From: an uncultured Algibacter sp.
Lineage (GTDB): Bacteria; Bacteroidota; Bacteroidia; Flavobacteriales; Flavobacteriaceae
Direction: 5' to 3'
Assembly (NCBI RefSeq): GCF_947495675.1
Contig: NZ_CANLZX010000005.1
Location: 62,001 to 126,000, forward strand
Length of the DNA: 64,000 nt
Positions 34,785 through 44,490 of this stretch are shown here, piece after piece. The position numbers were made by a program, and so were the translations under genes. Within the stretch, counting starts at the first letter, position 1, and every line of letters starts with the position of its first letter. The notes below the pieces were generated by a model, which saw only the letters and a list, made by a program, of their open reading frames with translations, did not search any database and was not told where the DNA came from.

Positions 34785-35393
34785 ATGCAAAATCAGCTCC
34801 AAGACTATATTCCTTCAAATGCAGTATCAGCAGTTCTTAAGCTTTTACAGCAAGATAATTTATCGGTAAAAGTTAAAAATGAAAGAAAGACGCGACATGG
34901 GGATTATAGGAGGTTACCTAATGGAAAGCATCAAATAACAATAAATTCAAATTTAAATAGCTACCGTTTTTTAATAACTTTAGTACATGAGATTGCACAT
35001 TTCGAAGCTTATAATATTTATGGAAAATTTATAAAACCACACGGTAAGGAATGGAAACATACATTTCAACATTTAATGTTACCATTTATTAATCCAGAAA
35101 TTTTTCCTAATAATATTTTACCTTTATTAGCAAAGCATTTTAAAAATCCAAAAGCATCCAGCGACACAGATGTGCAATTGGCCTTAGCCTTAAAGCAATT
35201 TGACGAACCCAATAATAAAACATTTATTTTTGAAGTACCTTTGGGTGAAACATTTAAATTATATAATGGGAAGATTTTTAAAATGGGACAAAAACGAGTA
35301 AAACGTTACGAATGTCTTGAAATAAAATCAGGAAGAATGTATCTTTTTAACCCAAATGCAGAAGTAGAATTGATAAATAAAAAAAATGAATAA
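34785..35393 (+). CDS. SprT-like zinc metalloprotease domain protein
   Basis: 202 residues. The N-terminal half has a SprT-type zincin motif LVHEIAHFEAY (H68, E69, H72) with PHGKEWKHTF supplying a third ligand (H86). Relatives (SprT, and Spartan in eukaryotes) cleave DNA-protein crosslinks, but a bacterial role is not settled. The C-terminal part with FEVPLGETFKLYNGKIFKMG resembles the small beta domain of these proteins. It overlaps manC by 8 bases. Confidence 0.85.
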   Translation: MQNQLQDYIPSNAVSAVLKLLQQDNLSVKVKNERKTRHGDYRRLPNGKHQITINSNLNSYRFLITLVHEIAHFEAYNIYGKFIKPHGKEWKHTFQHLMLPFINPEIFPNNILPLLAKHFKNPKASSDTDVQLALALKQFDEPNNKTFIFEVPLGETFKLYNGKIFKMGQKRVKRYECLEIKSGRMYLFNPNAEVELINKKNE

Positions 35394-36465
35394 AAATTAT
35401 TATGCCATATTAATGGCCGGAGGTGTTGGATCTAGATTTTGGCCAGTAAGTACACAAGATTTTCCAAAACAGTTTCATGATATGCTTGGAACTGGTGACA
35501 CCTTAATTCAAAAAACATTTAACCGTTTAGCAGATTTAATTCCAAAAGAAAATATTTTTATTCTAACTAACGAGCGTTATAATGATTTGGTTTTAGAACA
35601 ATTACCTGAAGTTGAACAACGTCAAGTAGTATTAGAGCCTGCAATGCGTAACACAGCGCCATGTATATTATATGCGTCTTTAAAAATTCAGAAAGAAAAT
35701 CCAGATGCAGTTATGATTGTAGCGCCAAGCGATCATTGGATTGAAGATGAAAAAACGTTTTCTAAAAATGTACAACAAGCTTTTGATTATTGTTCTGAAA
35801 ACAATGCTTTAATGACTTTAGGAATTCAACCAACCTTTCCAAATACAGGTTATGGTTATATAGAATTTGATAAAAATTCTTCTAAAACCATAAAATCTGT
35901 AAACCAGTTTAGAGAAAAGCCAGATTATCAAACAGCGAAAAGCTTTATAGATCAAGGTAATTTTTTATGGAATGCTGGTATTTTTATGTGGAGTGCCAAA
36001 AGTGTTGTTGAAGCATTTAAAAATAATCAGCCAGAATTATACAGCTTATTCGAAAAAGGTATTTCTGTGTATAATACAGATTTTGAAGATGATTTTATTA
36101 AAGATAATTATCCAAAAGCAGAAAACATATCAGTTGATTATGCAATCATGGAAAAATCGAGTAATGTAAAAGTAATTGCAGCAGAATTTGATTGGAATGA
36201 CCTAGGTACTTGGGGCAGTTTATACGATAAATTAGATAAAGATGAATCAAATAATGCAGTTGTAAATGCTAGAACATTATCAACAGATTCTTCTGGTAAT
36301 ATGATACGAACTAAAAACGATAAAATAGTTGTTGTTGATGGTATCAAAGATTACATTATTGTTGATAAAGACGAAGTTTTGCTTATCTTTCCTAAGTCTA
36401 AAGAGCAAGATATTAAGAAAACACTCCAACAGGTAAAAGATAAATTTGGAGAACAATATGGTTAA
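35386..36465 (+). CDS. manC: Mannose-1-phosphate guanylyltransferase
   Basis: Makes GDP-mannose from mannose-1-phosphate and GTP for surface polysaccharides. The 359 residues have LMAGGVGSRFWPVST (10-24) as the nucleotide loop, IFILTNERY, VLEPAMRNTAPC, VAPSDHWI, FREKPD, and WNAGIFMW. There is no C-terminal phosphomannose isomerase domain, so it is the short single-activity form. It overlaps the SprT-like gene and is followed after 2 bases by the DUF389 gene. Confidence 0.92.
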   Translation: MNKNYYAILMAGGVGSRFWPVSTQDFPKQFHDMLGTGDTLIQKTFNRLADLIPKENIFILTNERYNDLVLEQLPEVEQRQVVLEPAMRNTAPCILYASLKIQKENPDAVMIVAPSDHWIEDEKTFSKNVQQAFDYCSENNALMTLGIQPTFPNTGYGYIEFDKNSSKTIKSVNQFREKPDYQTAKSFIDQGNFLWNAGIFMWSAKSVVEAFKNNQPELYSLFEKGISVYNTDFEDDFIKDNYPKAENISVDYAIMEKSSNVKVIAAEFDWNDLGTWGSLYDKLDKDESNNAVVNARTLSTDSSGNMIRTKNDKIVVVDGIKDYIIVDKDEVLLIFPKSKEQDIKKTLQQVKDKFGEQYG

Positions 36466-36467
36466 TC

Positions 36468-37949
36468 ATGAGTGAAGAGAGTAAGTTTAATTTCTCTGAA
36501 GAAGAGGCAAAAGCAGAAGCTTTAAAAAAGGAGCAAGATGTAGAACAATCTAAAGAAAATGTTAGAAAGGATGCTCAAGGACTTTTAGCCAGTACCAAAA
36601 AGTTTATAAAAGAACTTTTAGATTTTAGAGATGATACAGATAGAGATGCTACTATTCAAGCTATAAAAGGAGATATTCCTTTTAAAGGCGCTACGGCATG
36701 GATTTTAGTGTGCTCAATATTTGTAGCCTCTATTGGATTAAATGCAAACTCTACAGCTGTTGTTATTGGTGCCATGTTAATATCACCACTTATGGGACCT
36801 ATTTTAGGAATAGGCTTATCCATTGCAATAAATGATATTGATACTCTTAAAAGGTCGTTAATCAACTTAGCAACTATGATTGTATTGAGTTTATTAACAG
36901 CCTTCCTGTTTTTTAAATTTTTTCCTTTAAGTGAAGATACAAACGAGCTTTTAGGTCGTGTAAAACCAGATATTCGTGATGTGTTAATAGCATTTTTTGG
37001 TGGTTTAGCATTAATTATAGCACGTACAAAAAAAGGGACTATAGCATCTGTAATATTTGGTGTAGCAATTGCTACGGCTTTAATGCCACCTCTTTGTACA
37101 GCTGGTTATGGTTTAGCAAAAGGAAACTTCGCATATTTTGGAGGTGCTATGTATCTCTTTACAATAAATACCATATTTATAGCTTTAGCTACATTTTTAG
37201 TACTTAAGTTATTAAGGTTTCCAATGCTTAAATATGCGAATTCTAAAAAAAGACTTTTTATATCAAGAATGGCTACATTGTTAGCAATTGTGGTCATGAT
37301 TCCAGCAGGTTTTACTTTTGTAGATGTATACCGAGAAAGTAATTTTAAAAGAGATGCTGGTTTGTTTGTTGAAAATGAATTAACTGCTTTACCACATGGC
37401 GAATACATTAAAAACAATGCCATTTATAAGTATGAAACCGATGAGATTAGTAAAATAGAATTAAATACTTTTGGTTTAGATGAAATTCCTGAAACAACTA
37501 TTTCTCTTTTACAAAGTAGAATGAGGAATTATAGTGCATTATCAAATAGTGAATTAGTCATTAATCAAAATAGATCTAAAAACTTAGATAATTTTAAATA
37601 CATGGAGCAGCTAAGAGCTAGAGACTCTTTAGATCTATTATCACAAACTCAAAAAATAGCTTATTTAGAAAGCAAGGTTCAGCAACTCTCAAAACTCGAA
37701 AAGAATTATGTAGCATTTGATGAGCTTGTTAAAGAAATAAAAATTAATTACGAAACAATAGAGCAATTATCATACGCTAATGTTATTAATTCAAATTTTA
37801 CAAAAATGGATACTATTTCAGTATTCTCTGTAAAATGGGTTGATTCTTTGGCTAAAGAAGATTTAAGAATAAAGGATAAAGAAAAACTAGAAAAGTGGTT
37901 AAAGTTTAAACTTCATTTAGATACTTTAGTTGTTAATAGAATCAACTAA
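36468..37949 (+). CDS. DUF389 integral membrane protein with long C-terminal extension
   Basis: 493 residues. Residues about 40-275 are a DUF389 domain: DRDATIQAIKGDIPFKGATAW, then several membrane segments with GLNANSTAVVIGAMLISPLMGPILG and GVAIATALMPPLCTAGYG. A further membrane segment lies near 268-285, then about 200 soluble, partly coiled-coil residues (LESKVQQLSKLEKNYVAFDEL). Function is not established for this family. It is third in the SprT-like/manC operon. Confidence 0.85.
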   Translation: MSEESKFNFSEEEAKAEALKKEQDVEQSKENVRKDAQGLLASTKKFIKELLDFRDDTDRDATIQAIKGDIPFKGATAWILVCSIFVASIGLNANSTAVVIGAMLISPLMGPILGIGLSIAINDIDTLKRSLINLATMIVLSLLTAFLFFKFFPLSEDTNELLGRVKPDIRDVLIAFFGGLALIIARTKKGTIASVIFGVAIATALMPPLCTAGYGLAKGNFAYFGGAMYLFTINTIFIALATFLVLKLLRFPMLKYANSKKRLFISRMATLLAIVVMIPAGFTFVDVYRESNFKRDAGLFVENELTALPHGEYIKNNAIYKYETDEISKIELNTFGLDEIPETTISLLQSRMRNYSALSNSELVINQNRSKNLDNFKYMEQLRARDSLDLLSQTQKIAYLESKVQQLSKLEKNYVAFDELVKEIKINYETIEQLSYANVINSNFTKMDTISVFSVKWVDSLAKEDLRIKDKEKLEKWLKFKLHLDTLVVNRIN

Positions 37950-37997
37950 AACCAGGTGTTTATTATTAAATATTAGTTTGAAATTAATAAGTAAGAA

Positions 37998-38765
37998 TTA
38001 CTCATTTTCTTCTAAGTACATTTTACGTACTTTTTTAAATAAATTTGAAGAATAAACAAAATCGGTTACTACTTCGTTATCTGTTTTAAATATGGTTTTA
38101 TTGGAACCTTCCCATGCTTTTAAACCATTTCTTAAGAAAACTATCTTTTCTCCAATTTCCATAACCGAATTCATGTCATGAGAATTTATTACTGTAGTAA
38201 TTTGGTATTCGTCGGTTATTTCCTGAATCAAATTATCAATTACAATAGCTGTTTTTGGATCTAAACCAGAGTTAGGTTCATCACAAAACAGATATTTTGG
38301 TTTATTTACAATAGCACGAGCTATGGCAACACGTTTTTGCATACCACCAGAGGCTTCACTTGGCATTTTTTTATGAGCATCATCTAGATTAACACGTTTT
38401 AATACAAAATCTACACGATCTTCCATTTCGCTTTTACTTTGCTTTGTAAACATTTGCAGCGGGAACATTACATTCTCTGCAATAGTCATAGAATCAAATA
38501 AAGCACTCCCTTGAAATACCATGCCAATTTCTGCTCTTATATTTCTTTTCTCATCTTCAGACAGTAGCGAGAATATTTTTCCATCGTAAGCAATGGTGCC
38601 TTCTTCATAATCAAACAGTCCTAGTAAACATTTTAAAAATACCGTTTTACCAGATCCACTTTGACCAATAATTAAATTTGTTTTGCCTTTTTCAAAAGTG
38701 GTGCTAATTCCTTTTAAAACTTCAACATCTCCAAATGATTTATGTAAATTATTAACTTCTATCAT
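37998..38765 (-). CDS. ABC transporter ATP-binding protein, MlaF-like
   Basis: 255 residues with a complete ABC ATPase: Walker A GQSGSGKT (35-42), Q-loop VFQGSALFDSMT, signature SGGMQKRVAIARA, Walker B YLFCDEPNSGLDP, and the switch His in NSHDM. The LFDSMTIAENVMFPL and SGGMQKR spellings are typical of the Mla/Ttg2/Mce class, which moves phospholipid between membranes. Its ATG overlaps the TAA of the permease gene by one base. A substrate-binding MlaD-like protein is not in the window. Confidence 0.9.
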   Translation of the reverse strand: MIEVNNLHKSFGDVEVLKGISTTFEKGKTNLIIGQSGSGKTVFLKCLLGLFDYEEGTIAYDGKIFSLLSEDEKRNIRAEIGMVFQGSALFDSMTIAENVMFPLQMFTKQSKSEMEDRVDFVLKRVNLDDAHKKMPSEASGGMQKRVAIARAIVNKPKYLFCDEPNSGLDPKTAIVIDNLIQEITDEYQITTVINSHDMNSVMEIGEKIVFLRNGLKAWEGSNKTIFKTDNEVVTDFVYSSNLFKKVRKMYLEENE

Positions 38766-39502
38766 TAGCTTAATAACATTTGGGTTAAGAAATAATTTAA
38801 TACAATAATTACAACACTAGTCCATACAAAAGATGTTGTACTAGCTTTACCAACTTCTAAAGCACCACCTTTCATGTAAAACCCATGAAAAGATGGAATA
38901 GTAGCTAAAACAAAAGCAAACACAAAGGTTTTTATAAAGGCATAAGTGACATGAAAAGTTTCAAAATCGGTTTGAATTCCAACATTATAATCTTCTAGAG
39001 TACTAAAACCGCCATAAACACAGGCTGCCATACCTCCTAAAATCCCTAAAAACATAGCAATAGAAATTATAAAAGGATAAAGTAATAATGAAATAAATTT
39101 CGGAAATACTAAATAGTTTAACGAGTTAATACCCATAACTTCTAATGCATCAATTTGTTCTGTAACACGCATGGTACCAATACTAGAGGTGATAAACGAC
39201 CCCACTTTACCAGCCATTATAATAGACATAAATGTGGGTGCAAATTCTAATATAATTGATTGTCTTGTGGCAAAACCAACAAGATATTTAGGAATTAATG
39301 GGTTGTCTATATTTAATGCTGTTTGAATGGTAACAACACCACCAACAAAAAAGGAAATAAAGGCTACAATACCTAGAGATCCTATTATTAAATCGTCTAT
39401 ATCTTTAAGTATTAATTGTTTCATAACAGTCCATTTTGTGGGTTTACGAAACATTTCTTTTATCATTAAAAAGTAAGCGCCTATGTTATGTAGGTAAGTC
39501 AT
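38765..39502 (-). CDS. ABC transporter permease, MlaE-like
   Basis: About 245 residues with five to six membrane segments and MlaE family features: FVGGVVTIQTALN, EFAPTFMSIIMAGKVGSFITSSIGTMRVTEQIDALEVMGINSL read in parts, and GGALEVGKASTTSFVWTSVVII. ATG at 39502 is preferred to the TTG two codons upstream. It pairs with the ATPase gene. It probably maintains outer-membrane lipid asymmetry, inferred from the family. Confidence 0.9.
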   Translation of the reverse strand: MTYLHNIGAYFLMIKEMFRKPTKWTVMKQLILKDIDDLIIGSLGIVAFISFFVGGVVTIQTALNIDNPLIPKYLVGFATRQSIILEFAPTFMSIIMAGKVGSFITSSIGTMRVTEQIDALEVMGINSLNYLVFPKFISLLLYPFIISIAMFLGILGGMAACVYGGFSTLEDYNVGIQTDFETFHVTYAFIKTFVFAFVLATIPSFHGFYMKGGALEVGKASTTSFVWTSVVIIVLNYFLTQMLLS

Positions 39503-39610
39503 ATACAAATTTGTATTTGCTAAAGTAAAAAAACTTAGTGGTATTTAACCTTAATTTTAAATAATGATGCGTTAATATGCGTATTTTTGATTTATAAAAT
39601 TAATAATATA

Positions 39611-41233
39611 ATGAAGTATTTTTTATCTCTTTTATTCCTCTTATCTTTTCAAGTATCTATTTTAGCTCAAAATGAAAAACCTAAGTTAGTAGTAGGTATT
39701 GTTGTTGATCAAATGCGATTTGATTATTTAACCCGATTTAATGATAAATATGGAGAAGGAGGATTTAAGCGTATGATGAATGAAGGGTTTAATTGCAAGA
39801 ATAACCATTATAATTATGTGCCTACATACACAGGCCCTGGCCATGCCTCAATTTATACAGGAACCACACCTAAATACCATGGGATAATTAGTAATAATTG
39901 GTATGACAAGGAAATAAAAGCAATGGTTTATTGCGCACAAGATGATTCGGTTTTGGCTGTTGGTTCAGACTCTAAATTAGAGCGTATGTCTCCACACAGA
40001 ATGCAAACAACAACGTTTACTGATGAAAACCGATTGTTTACACAATCTAAAGGGAAAACTATTGGTATTTCAATAAAAGATAGAGGGGCTATTTTACCTG
40101 CGGGTCATGCTGCTAATGCCGCATATTGGTTTAGAGGGAAAGAGGAAGGTCATTTTATTTCTAGTACATATTACATGAAGAGTTTGCCTAATTGGGTAAA
40201 TAATTTTAATGCTTCTAAAATCAATAAGTCTTATTTAAAAGAATGGAATACGCTTTATGATATTTCAACGTATACAGAAAGTGGTTCTGATTTAAATAAT
40301 TTTGAAGGAGGATTTAAAGGAAAAGAAACAGCTACCTTCCCTTATGATATAAAAAAGTTAGCAAAACAAAATTCAGGATATGATATTTTAAAAGCAACAC
40401 CTTATGGAAATAGTATAGTTGCAGATTTTGCTATTGAAGCTATAAAAGCAGAACAATTAGGGAAAGATAATTTTACTGATATTTTAACAGTAAGTTTTTC
40501 AAGCACCGATTATATTGGTCATAATTTTGGTGTAAACTCTAAAGAAATTGAAGATACTTATATACGTTTAGATTTAGAATTGAAAAGGATATTCGAGGCG
40601 TTAGATACAGAAGTAGGTGTTGGAGAATATACCGTGTTTTTAACTTCAGACCACGGAGCTGTTGATGTACCTGCTTATTTACAATCATTAAAAATTCCTG
40701 CTGGATATTTAAATAATGCAGCTAGTAAAGAGCGGTTTAATAAATTTTTAACCAATACATACGGAACAACTGATATTGTTGAAAATATGAGTAATAATCA
40801 GATATTTTTAAACAAAGAAAAACTTAAGGATCTCGATTTAAACATAAATAATGTACAAGAAGCTATCGTTAATGAGCAAATTAAGTACCCACATGTGTTG
40901 AAAGCTTATACGGGTATTACAATGAGTTCGGTTAATTTTACAGATGGTATTGAAGCTTTATTACAAAAAGGATTTAACCAAAAACGCTCTGGAGATGTTA
41001 TTTTATTAAATGATCCTGCTTATATATCTTATGGTAAAACGGGATCAACACATGGTAGTGGTTTAAATTATGATACGCATGTACCTTTATTGTTTTTTGG
41101 AAAAGGAATTAAAAAAGGGCAAACCTTTAAGAAAACCGAAATCACAGATATAGCTCCAACAATGTCGGCTCTTTTAGGTATTAGTTTTCCTAATTTCGCC
41201 ATTGGGCAGCCATTAGATTTTGTATTAGAATAA
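39611..41233 (+). CDS. PafA-like alkaline phosphatase
   Basis: About 540 residues with a signal peptide (MKYFLSLLFLLSFQVSILAQ). Alkaline-phosphatase superfamily site: VVDQMRFDYL (D33), nucleophile threonine in TYTGPGH (T74) with SNNW (N95) 21 residues on, IKDRGAILPAGH (K156, R158), and SDHGAVDVP. The T-N spacing and the K-x-R pair match Elizabethkingia PafA, a calcium-independent monoesterase, rather than E. coli PhoA, which has a Ser nucleophile. It would release phosphate in the periplasm. Its stop overlaps the nuclease ATG (TAATG). No Pho-type control site was recognised. Confidence 0.88.
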   Translation: MKYFLSLLFLLSFQVSILAQNEKPKLVVGIVVDQMRFDYLTRFNDKYGEGGFKRMMNEGFNCKNNHYNYVPTYTGPGHASIYTGTTPKYHGIISNNWYDKEIKAMVYCAQDDSVLAVGSDSKLERMSPHRMQTTTFTDENRLFTQSKGKTIGISIKDRGAILPAGHAANAAYWFRGKEEGHFISSTYYMKSLPNWVNNFNASKINKSYLKEWNTLYDISTYTESGSDLNNFEGGFKGKETATFPYDIKKLAKQNSGYDILKATPYGNSIVADFAIEAIKAEQLGKDNFTDILTVSFSSTDYIGHNFGVNSKEIEDTYIRLDLELKRIFEALDTEVGVGEYTVFLTSDHGAVDVPAYLQSLKIPAGYLNNAASKERFNKFLTNTYGTTDIVENMSNNQIFLNKEKLKDLDLNINNVQEAIVNEQIKYPHVLKAYTGITMSSVNFTDGIEALLQKGFNQKRSGDVILLNDPAYISYGKTGSTHGSGLNYDTHVPLLFFGKGIKKGQTFKKTEITDIAPTMSALLGISFPNFAIGQPLDFVLE

Positions 41234-42042
41234 TGAATAAAAGAACAATTTACGCTATTGTAGGTTTAGTTATTGTTTTAGCTGTTTATGCTTTTGAATA
41301 TTTTTTGGGTGAAGAAGAAAAAGCTGAAATTATTACCCAAGGACAAGCTACTAAAACCAATACTAACGAATACTTTTTGCCTACCAGTACTACTGGGCAA
41401 ATTGTACATCATGAAGGTTATTCATTATCATATAATGAAACCCACGAACAAGCTGAATGGGTGGCTTACGAATTAAAAAAAACTCACCTATCAAGCACCA
41501 ACCATAAACGCCCTTATTTCGAAATTGATAAGGCTGTAAAAACAGGTGCGGCAAGTTGGAGGAATTATAAAAACTCTGGTTATGATCGCGGACATCTTTG
41601 CCCTGCAGGAGATAGAAGATATACGAAAAAAGCACATGATGAAACTTTTTTAACAAGTAATATTAGCCCACAAGAGCATCAATTTAATTCTGGAATTTGG
41701 AATACTTTAGAACAAAAAGTGCGCTACTGGGCAAGAAAATATGATGGCGTTTATGTAGTGACCGGAGGAGTGTTGAAAGGAAATATGAAAGATATTGGGA
41801 AAGAACATGTTTCGGTACCCAATCAATTTTATAAAGTGTTAATTGATAATAATACTGGTAAAACCAAAATGATTGCATTTTTGATGCCACATAAAAACTC
41901 GAATAAACCACTATATAAGTTTGTTGTTTCAGTTGATGAAGTAGAAGCATTAACTGGAATTGATTTTTTTCCTGAATTAGAAGATGAATTAGAAGATAAA
42001 CTTGAAGCTTCAAGCAGTTATAAAGGTTGGAGTTTTAACTAA
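41233..42042 (+). CDS. DNA/RNA non-specific endonuclease, membrane-anchored
   Basis: A 269-residue beta-beta-alpha-metal nuclease of the NucA/EndoG family. The N-terminus has one membrane segment (7-25), acting as anchor or signal. The active site YDRGHLCPAGDR has D118-R119-G120-H121, followed by FLTSNISPQEHQFN with the metal-binding asparagine. It acts outside the cytoplasm, perhaps for nutrient or phosphate scavenging together with the phosphatase gene it directly follows. The 3' ends of this gene and the opposing glycosyltransferase overlap by 8 bases. Confidence 0.9.
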   Translation: MNKRTIYAIVGLVIVLAVYAFEYFLGEEEKAEIITQGQATKTNTNEYFLPTSTTGQIVHHEGYSLSYNETHEQAEWVAYELKKTHLSSTNHKRPYFEIDKAVKTGAASWRNYKNSGYDRGHLCPAGDRRYTKKAHDETFLTSNISPQEHQFNSGIWNTLEQKVRYWARKYDGVYVVTGGVLKGNMKDIGKEHVSVPNQFYKVLIDNNTGKTKMIAFLMPHKNSNKPLYKFVVSVDEVEALTGIDFFPELEDELEDKLEASSSYKGWSFN

Positions 42043-42883
42043 ACTTTTTAAGCATACCTTTCCAACGAAGATTTCTTATAAATTGGCCTTCACTTTCAGA
42101 AACTAAAAATTCAATCTTTTCTTTTTTGGCTTTAAAATAACCTGTCATGTAATCTTTAAATAAAGAAAAATTTCCTTTTTTATAAGCTAACTTAAGCGCA
42201 GAAATTAATGTGATTGTAAAGCCATAACGCATTTTGTACATGGCTTCACCTTGTAAATATTTAGAAGCCTTATTATAACTAATACCAGTAGGCTTTAAAT
42301 GCTTAACATGTAAAGTTTCATCGGTTAAAATGTCCCAGTTGTAATATTTAGCAAGCAATTCATCAACGGTATCCCAACCCATTGAGGGTTTTAATTTTCC
42401 TATTTCTAGAAAGCAATCTTTTTTATATGCTTTTAAGGCTCCACGAATATGGTCTTTATTTGTTAAATTTTCTAAAACCCATTTTTCATTTTTTTCTATA
42501 TAACAAAATCCAGCAGCCATACCAAGTTTATTATTGCTTTTAAAATGAAATGCTATTTTTTCTAAATAGTTGTTAGGGAAAATTAAATCGGCATCAAACT
42601 TACAAATCACATCATAATTACTATCTAAAGTTTCATAACCTTTATAAAATGCATTTATAATTTTTGAGCCAGGCAGATGCTTGTTAGAAGATTTGTTATT
42701 AACCAAAGTAACAAATGAATGCTTCTTAGTGAACTCTTCAACTATCGATTGTGTATTATCTGTTGAGTTATCATTTACTATAACTACTTGCTTAGGTTTC
42801 AGGGTTTGATTAACCAAAGAATGAAGCGTAAGACCAATAGAATCAGCTTCATTGTGAGCAGGAATGATAATGTAGAAGTTCAA
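42035..42883 (-). CDS. Family 2 glycosyltransferase
   Basis: 282 residues with a GT-A domain: FYIIIPAHNEADSIG, VVIVNDNSTDNT, CKFDADLIF as DxD element, and a C-terminal region with MGWDTVDE and KHLKPTG. The start is TTG at 42883, the only start that keeps the N-terminal strand; no ATG is available. It is third in a FabH-like/methyltransferase/glycosyltransferase operon, 24 bases after the methyltransferase. The product is unknown. Confidence 0.85.
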   Translation of the reverse strand: MNFYIIIPAHNEADSIGLTLHSLVNQTLKPKQVVIVNDNSTDNTQSIVEEFTKKHSFVTLVNNKSSNKHLPGSKIINAFYKGYETLDSNYDVICKFDADLIFPNNYLEKIAFHFKSNNKLGMAAGFCYIEKNEKWVLENLTNKDHIRGALKAYKKDCFLEIGKLKPSMGWDTVDELLAKYYNWDILTDETLHVKHLKPTGISYNKASKYLQGEAMYKMRYGFTITLISALKLAYKKGNFSLFKDYMTGYFKAKKEKIEFLVSESEGQFIRNLRWKGMLKKFS

Positions 42884-42907
42884 AGTGTAAAAGATTAGAA
42901 AGCAAAT

Positions 42908-43429
42908 TTAAACTCTTTCTGCGTAAACAATGTAATAACGTGGTGTAAACCATCTTAAAATTGGTCGAATGCCAATTTTTTTTGTTGGATTTGTCCATTT
43001 TTGCCTATCAATAATTTTCCAGCCTGCTTTTTCTAGTAACCAATCAAATTGCCAATCTTCAAATTCATGGTAGTGTCTGTCTAGCATATCTGTTTTGCTT
43101 CTATAAGCTGAAGAGAACCATAATTTGAGAGGTATACTAGCAACTAACTTGTCTGATTTGATAGATTTTAAAACGGTAAAAGGAGATAGTAGGTGTTCAA
43201 ATATTTCAAAAGCAGTAACAACATTTGCTTCAGATTTTTCAATGGTTGTAGTGTCAATATCTAAATCTTCACCTTTGGTGTTTTCAACTGAAAATCCCTC
43301 TTCTATCATGATTTTAGTAAATGGATTTACTACACCTAAATCTAAAATGGTTTCAGTTTTTGATATATGTTTTTCTAAAAATTCTAATGTAAGCTTAAAA
43401 CGTTTATTCGGAAAGGTTTTCTCGTACAT
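42908..43429 (-). CDS. Small SAM-dependent methyltransferase-like protein
   Basis: 173 residues. It shows the class I methyltransferase core: ETILDLGVVNPFTKIM (motif I in degenerate form, LGVVNP), VVTAFEIFEHLLSPFTVL (post-motif acidic/FEHL typical of SAM methyltransferases), and a C-terminal YYIVYAERV strand. It is shorter than typical enzymes. It starts 2 bases after the FabH-like stop. The substrate is unknown and activity is uncertain because motif I is weak. Confidence 0.7.
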   Translation of the reverse strand: MYEKTFPNKRFKLTLEFLEKHISKTETILDLGVVNPFTKIMIEEGFSVENTKGEDLDIDTTTIEKSEANVVTAFEIFEHLLSPFTVLKSIKSDKLVASIPLKLWFSSAYRSKTDMLDRHYHEFEDWQFDWLLEKAGWKIIDRQKWTNPTKKIGIRPILRWFTPRYYIVYAERV

Positions 43430-43431
43430 GA

Positions 43432-44490
43432 TTACTGCTTATAAACAATAGCATTAATATTCATACCGGCTCCAACACTTGCAAACATAATGACATCACC
43501 TTTATTTATTTCTTGATTCTCTAAATCACCATTTAAAATAAGGTCATATAGAGTTGGTATGGTAGCGACACTAGAGTTTCCTAACTTACCAATACTCATT
43601 GGCATAATACCTTTTGGCATTTCCATATCGTATAATTCATAAAAGCGTTTTACTATGGCTTCATCCATTTTTTCGTTAGCCTGATGAATTAATACTTTTT
43701 TTACATCAGTAATAGAAATACCACTTTTATCTAAACAAGTTTTCATAGCCAAAGGCACATTGGTTAATGCAAACTCATAAATTTTACGACCATACATTTT
43801 AATGTAACGTCTGTTATCTTCAATCTCAGGCTTATTTGTTTCGCCAAAATAAATAAAGTGTGCTTCATCTAAAGCAAATGTAGCAGATTCATGAGCAATT
43901 AAGCCGCCTGTTTCCTCTGTAGCTTCTATTATTACTGCACCTGCCCCATCACTATAAATCATAGAATCTCTATCATGAGGGTCTATAATACGAGATAATG
44001 TTTCGGCTCCAATAACCAAGCATTTTTTTGCAATACCAGATTTTATAAATGCATTGGCTTGAATAACACCTTGAACCCAACCTGGGCATCCAAAAAGTAA
44101 ATCGTACCCTACGCATTTTGGGTTTTTAATTCTAAGTAGGTGTTTTACTCTTGAGGCTATACTTGGTACAGTATCACTTTGAATACTATCATGTCTAACA
44201 TCTCCATAATTGTGTGCAACTATGATGTAATCTAAATCTTCACGATTAATTTTGGCATTTTCAATAGCTTTTTCGGCAGCAAAAGAGGCGAGGTCTGAAG
44301 TGTTTAAATGAGGTTTTGCATAACGACGTTCATCTATACCAGTAATTGCTTTAAACTTCCTTACAATAATCTCGTTAGGTGCTTTTATGGCAGATCCATC
44401 GCTATTTAGAAACTCATGATTATGGAAGTCTTCGTTTTTTTCGATGTTTGCTGGGATATAACTTCCTGTGCCAGTAATTTTTATATTCAT
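43432..44490 (-). CDS. 3-oxoacyl-ACP synthase III family protein (FabH-like)
   Basis: A thiolase-fold condensing enzyme of 352 residues with an intact triad: C135 in LLFGCPGWVQG, H269 in LIHQANEKM and N305 in LGNSSVAT. GAETLSRIID and YSDGAGAVI also match. It is about 30 residues longer than housekeeping FabH, mainly through an N-terminal insert (EFLNSDGSAIKAPNEIIV). The neighbourhood (methyltransferase, glycosyltransferase) suggests a specialised acyl or lipid product instead of primary fatty-acid initiation. Confidence 0.88.
   Translation of the reverse strand: MNIKITGTGSYIPANIEKNEDFHNHEFLNSDGSAIKAPNEIIVRKFKAITGIDERRYAKPHLNTSDLASFAAEKAIENAKINREDLDYIIVAHNYGDVRHDSIQSDTVPSIASRVKHLLRIKNPKCVGYDLLFGCPGWVQGVIQANAFIKSGIAKKCLVIGAETLSRIIDPHDRDSMIYSDGAGAVIIEATEETGGLIAHESATFALDEAHFIYFGETNKPEIEDNRRYIKMYGRKIYEFALTNVPLAMKTCLDKSGISITDVKKVLIHQANEKMDEAIVKRFYELYDMEMPKGIMPMSIGKLGNSSVATIPTLYDLILNGDLENQEINKGDVIMFASVGAGMNINAIVYKQ

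Noticed and set aside
41684..42013. A 109-codon frame opposite the nuclease gene
   Set aside because: It is antisense to a gene with a clear active site and has no domain of its own.
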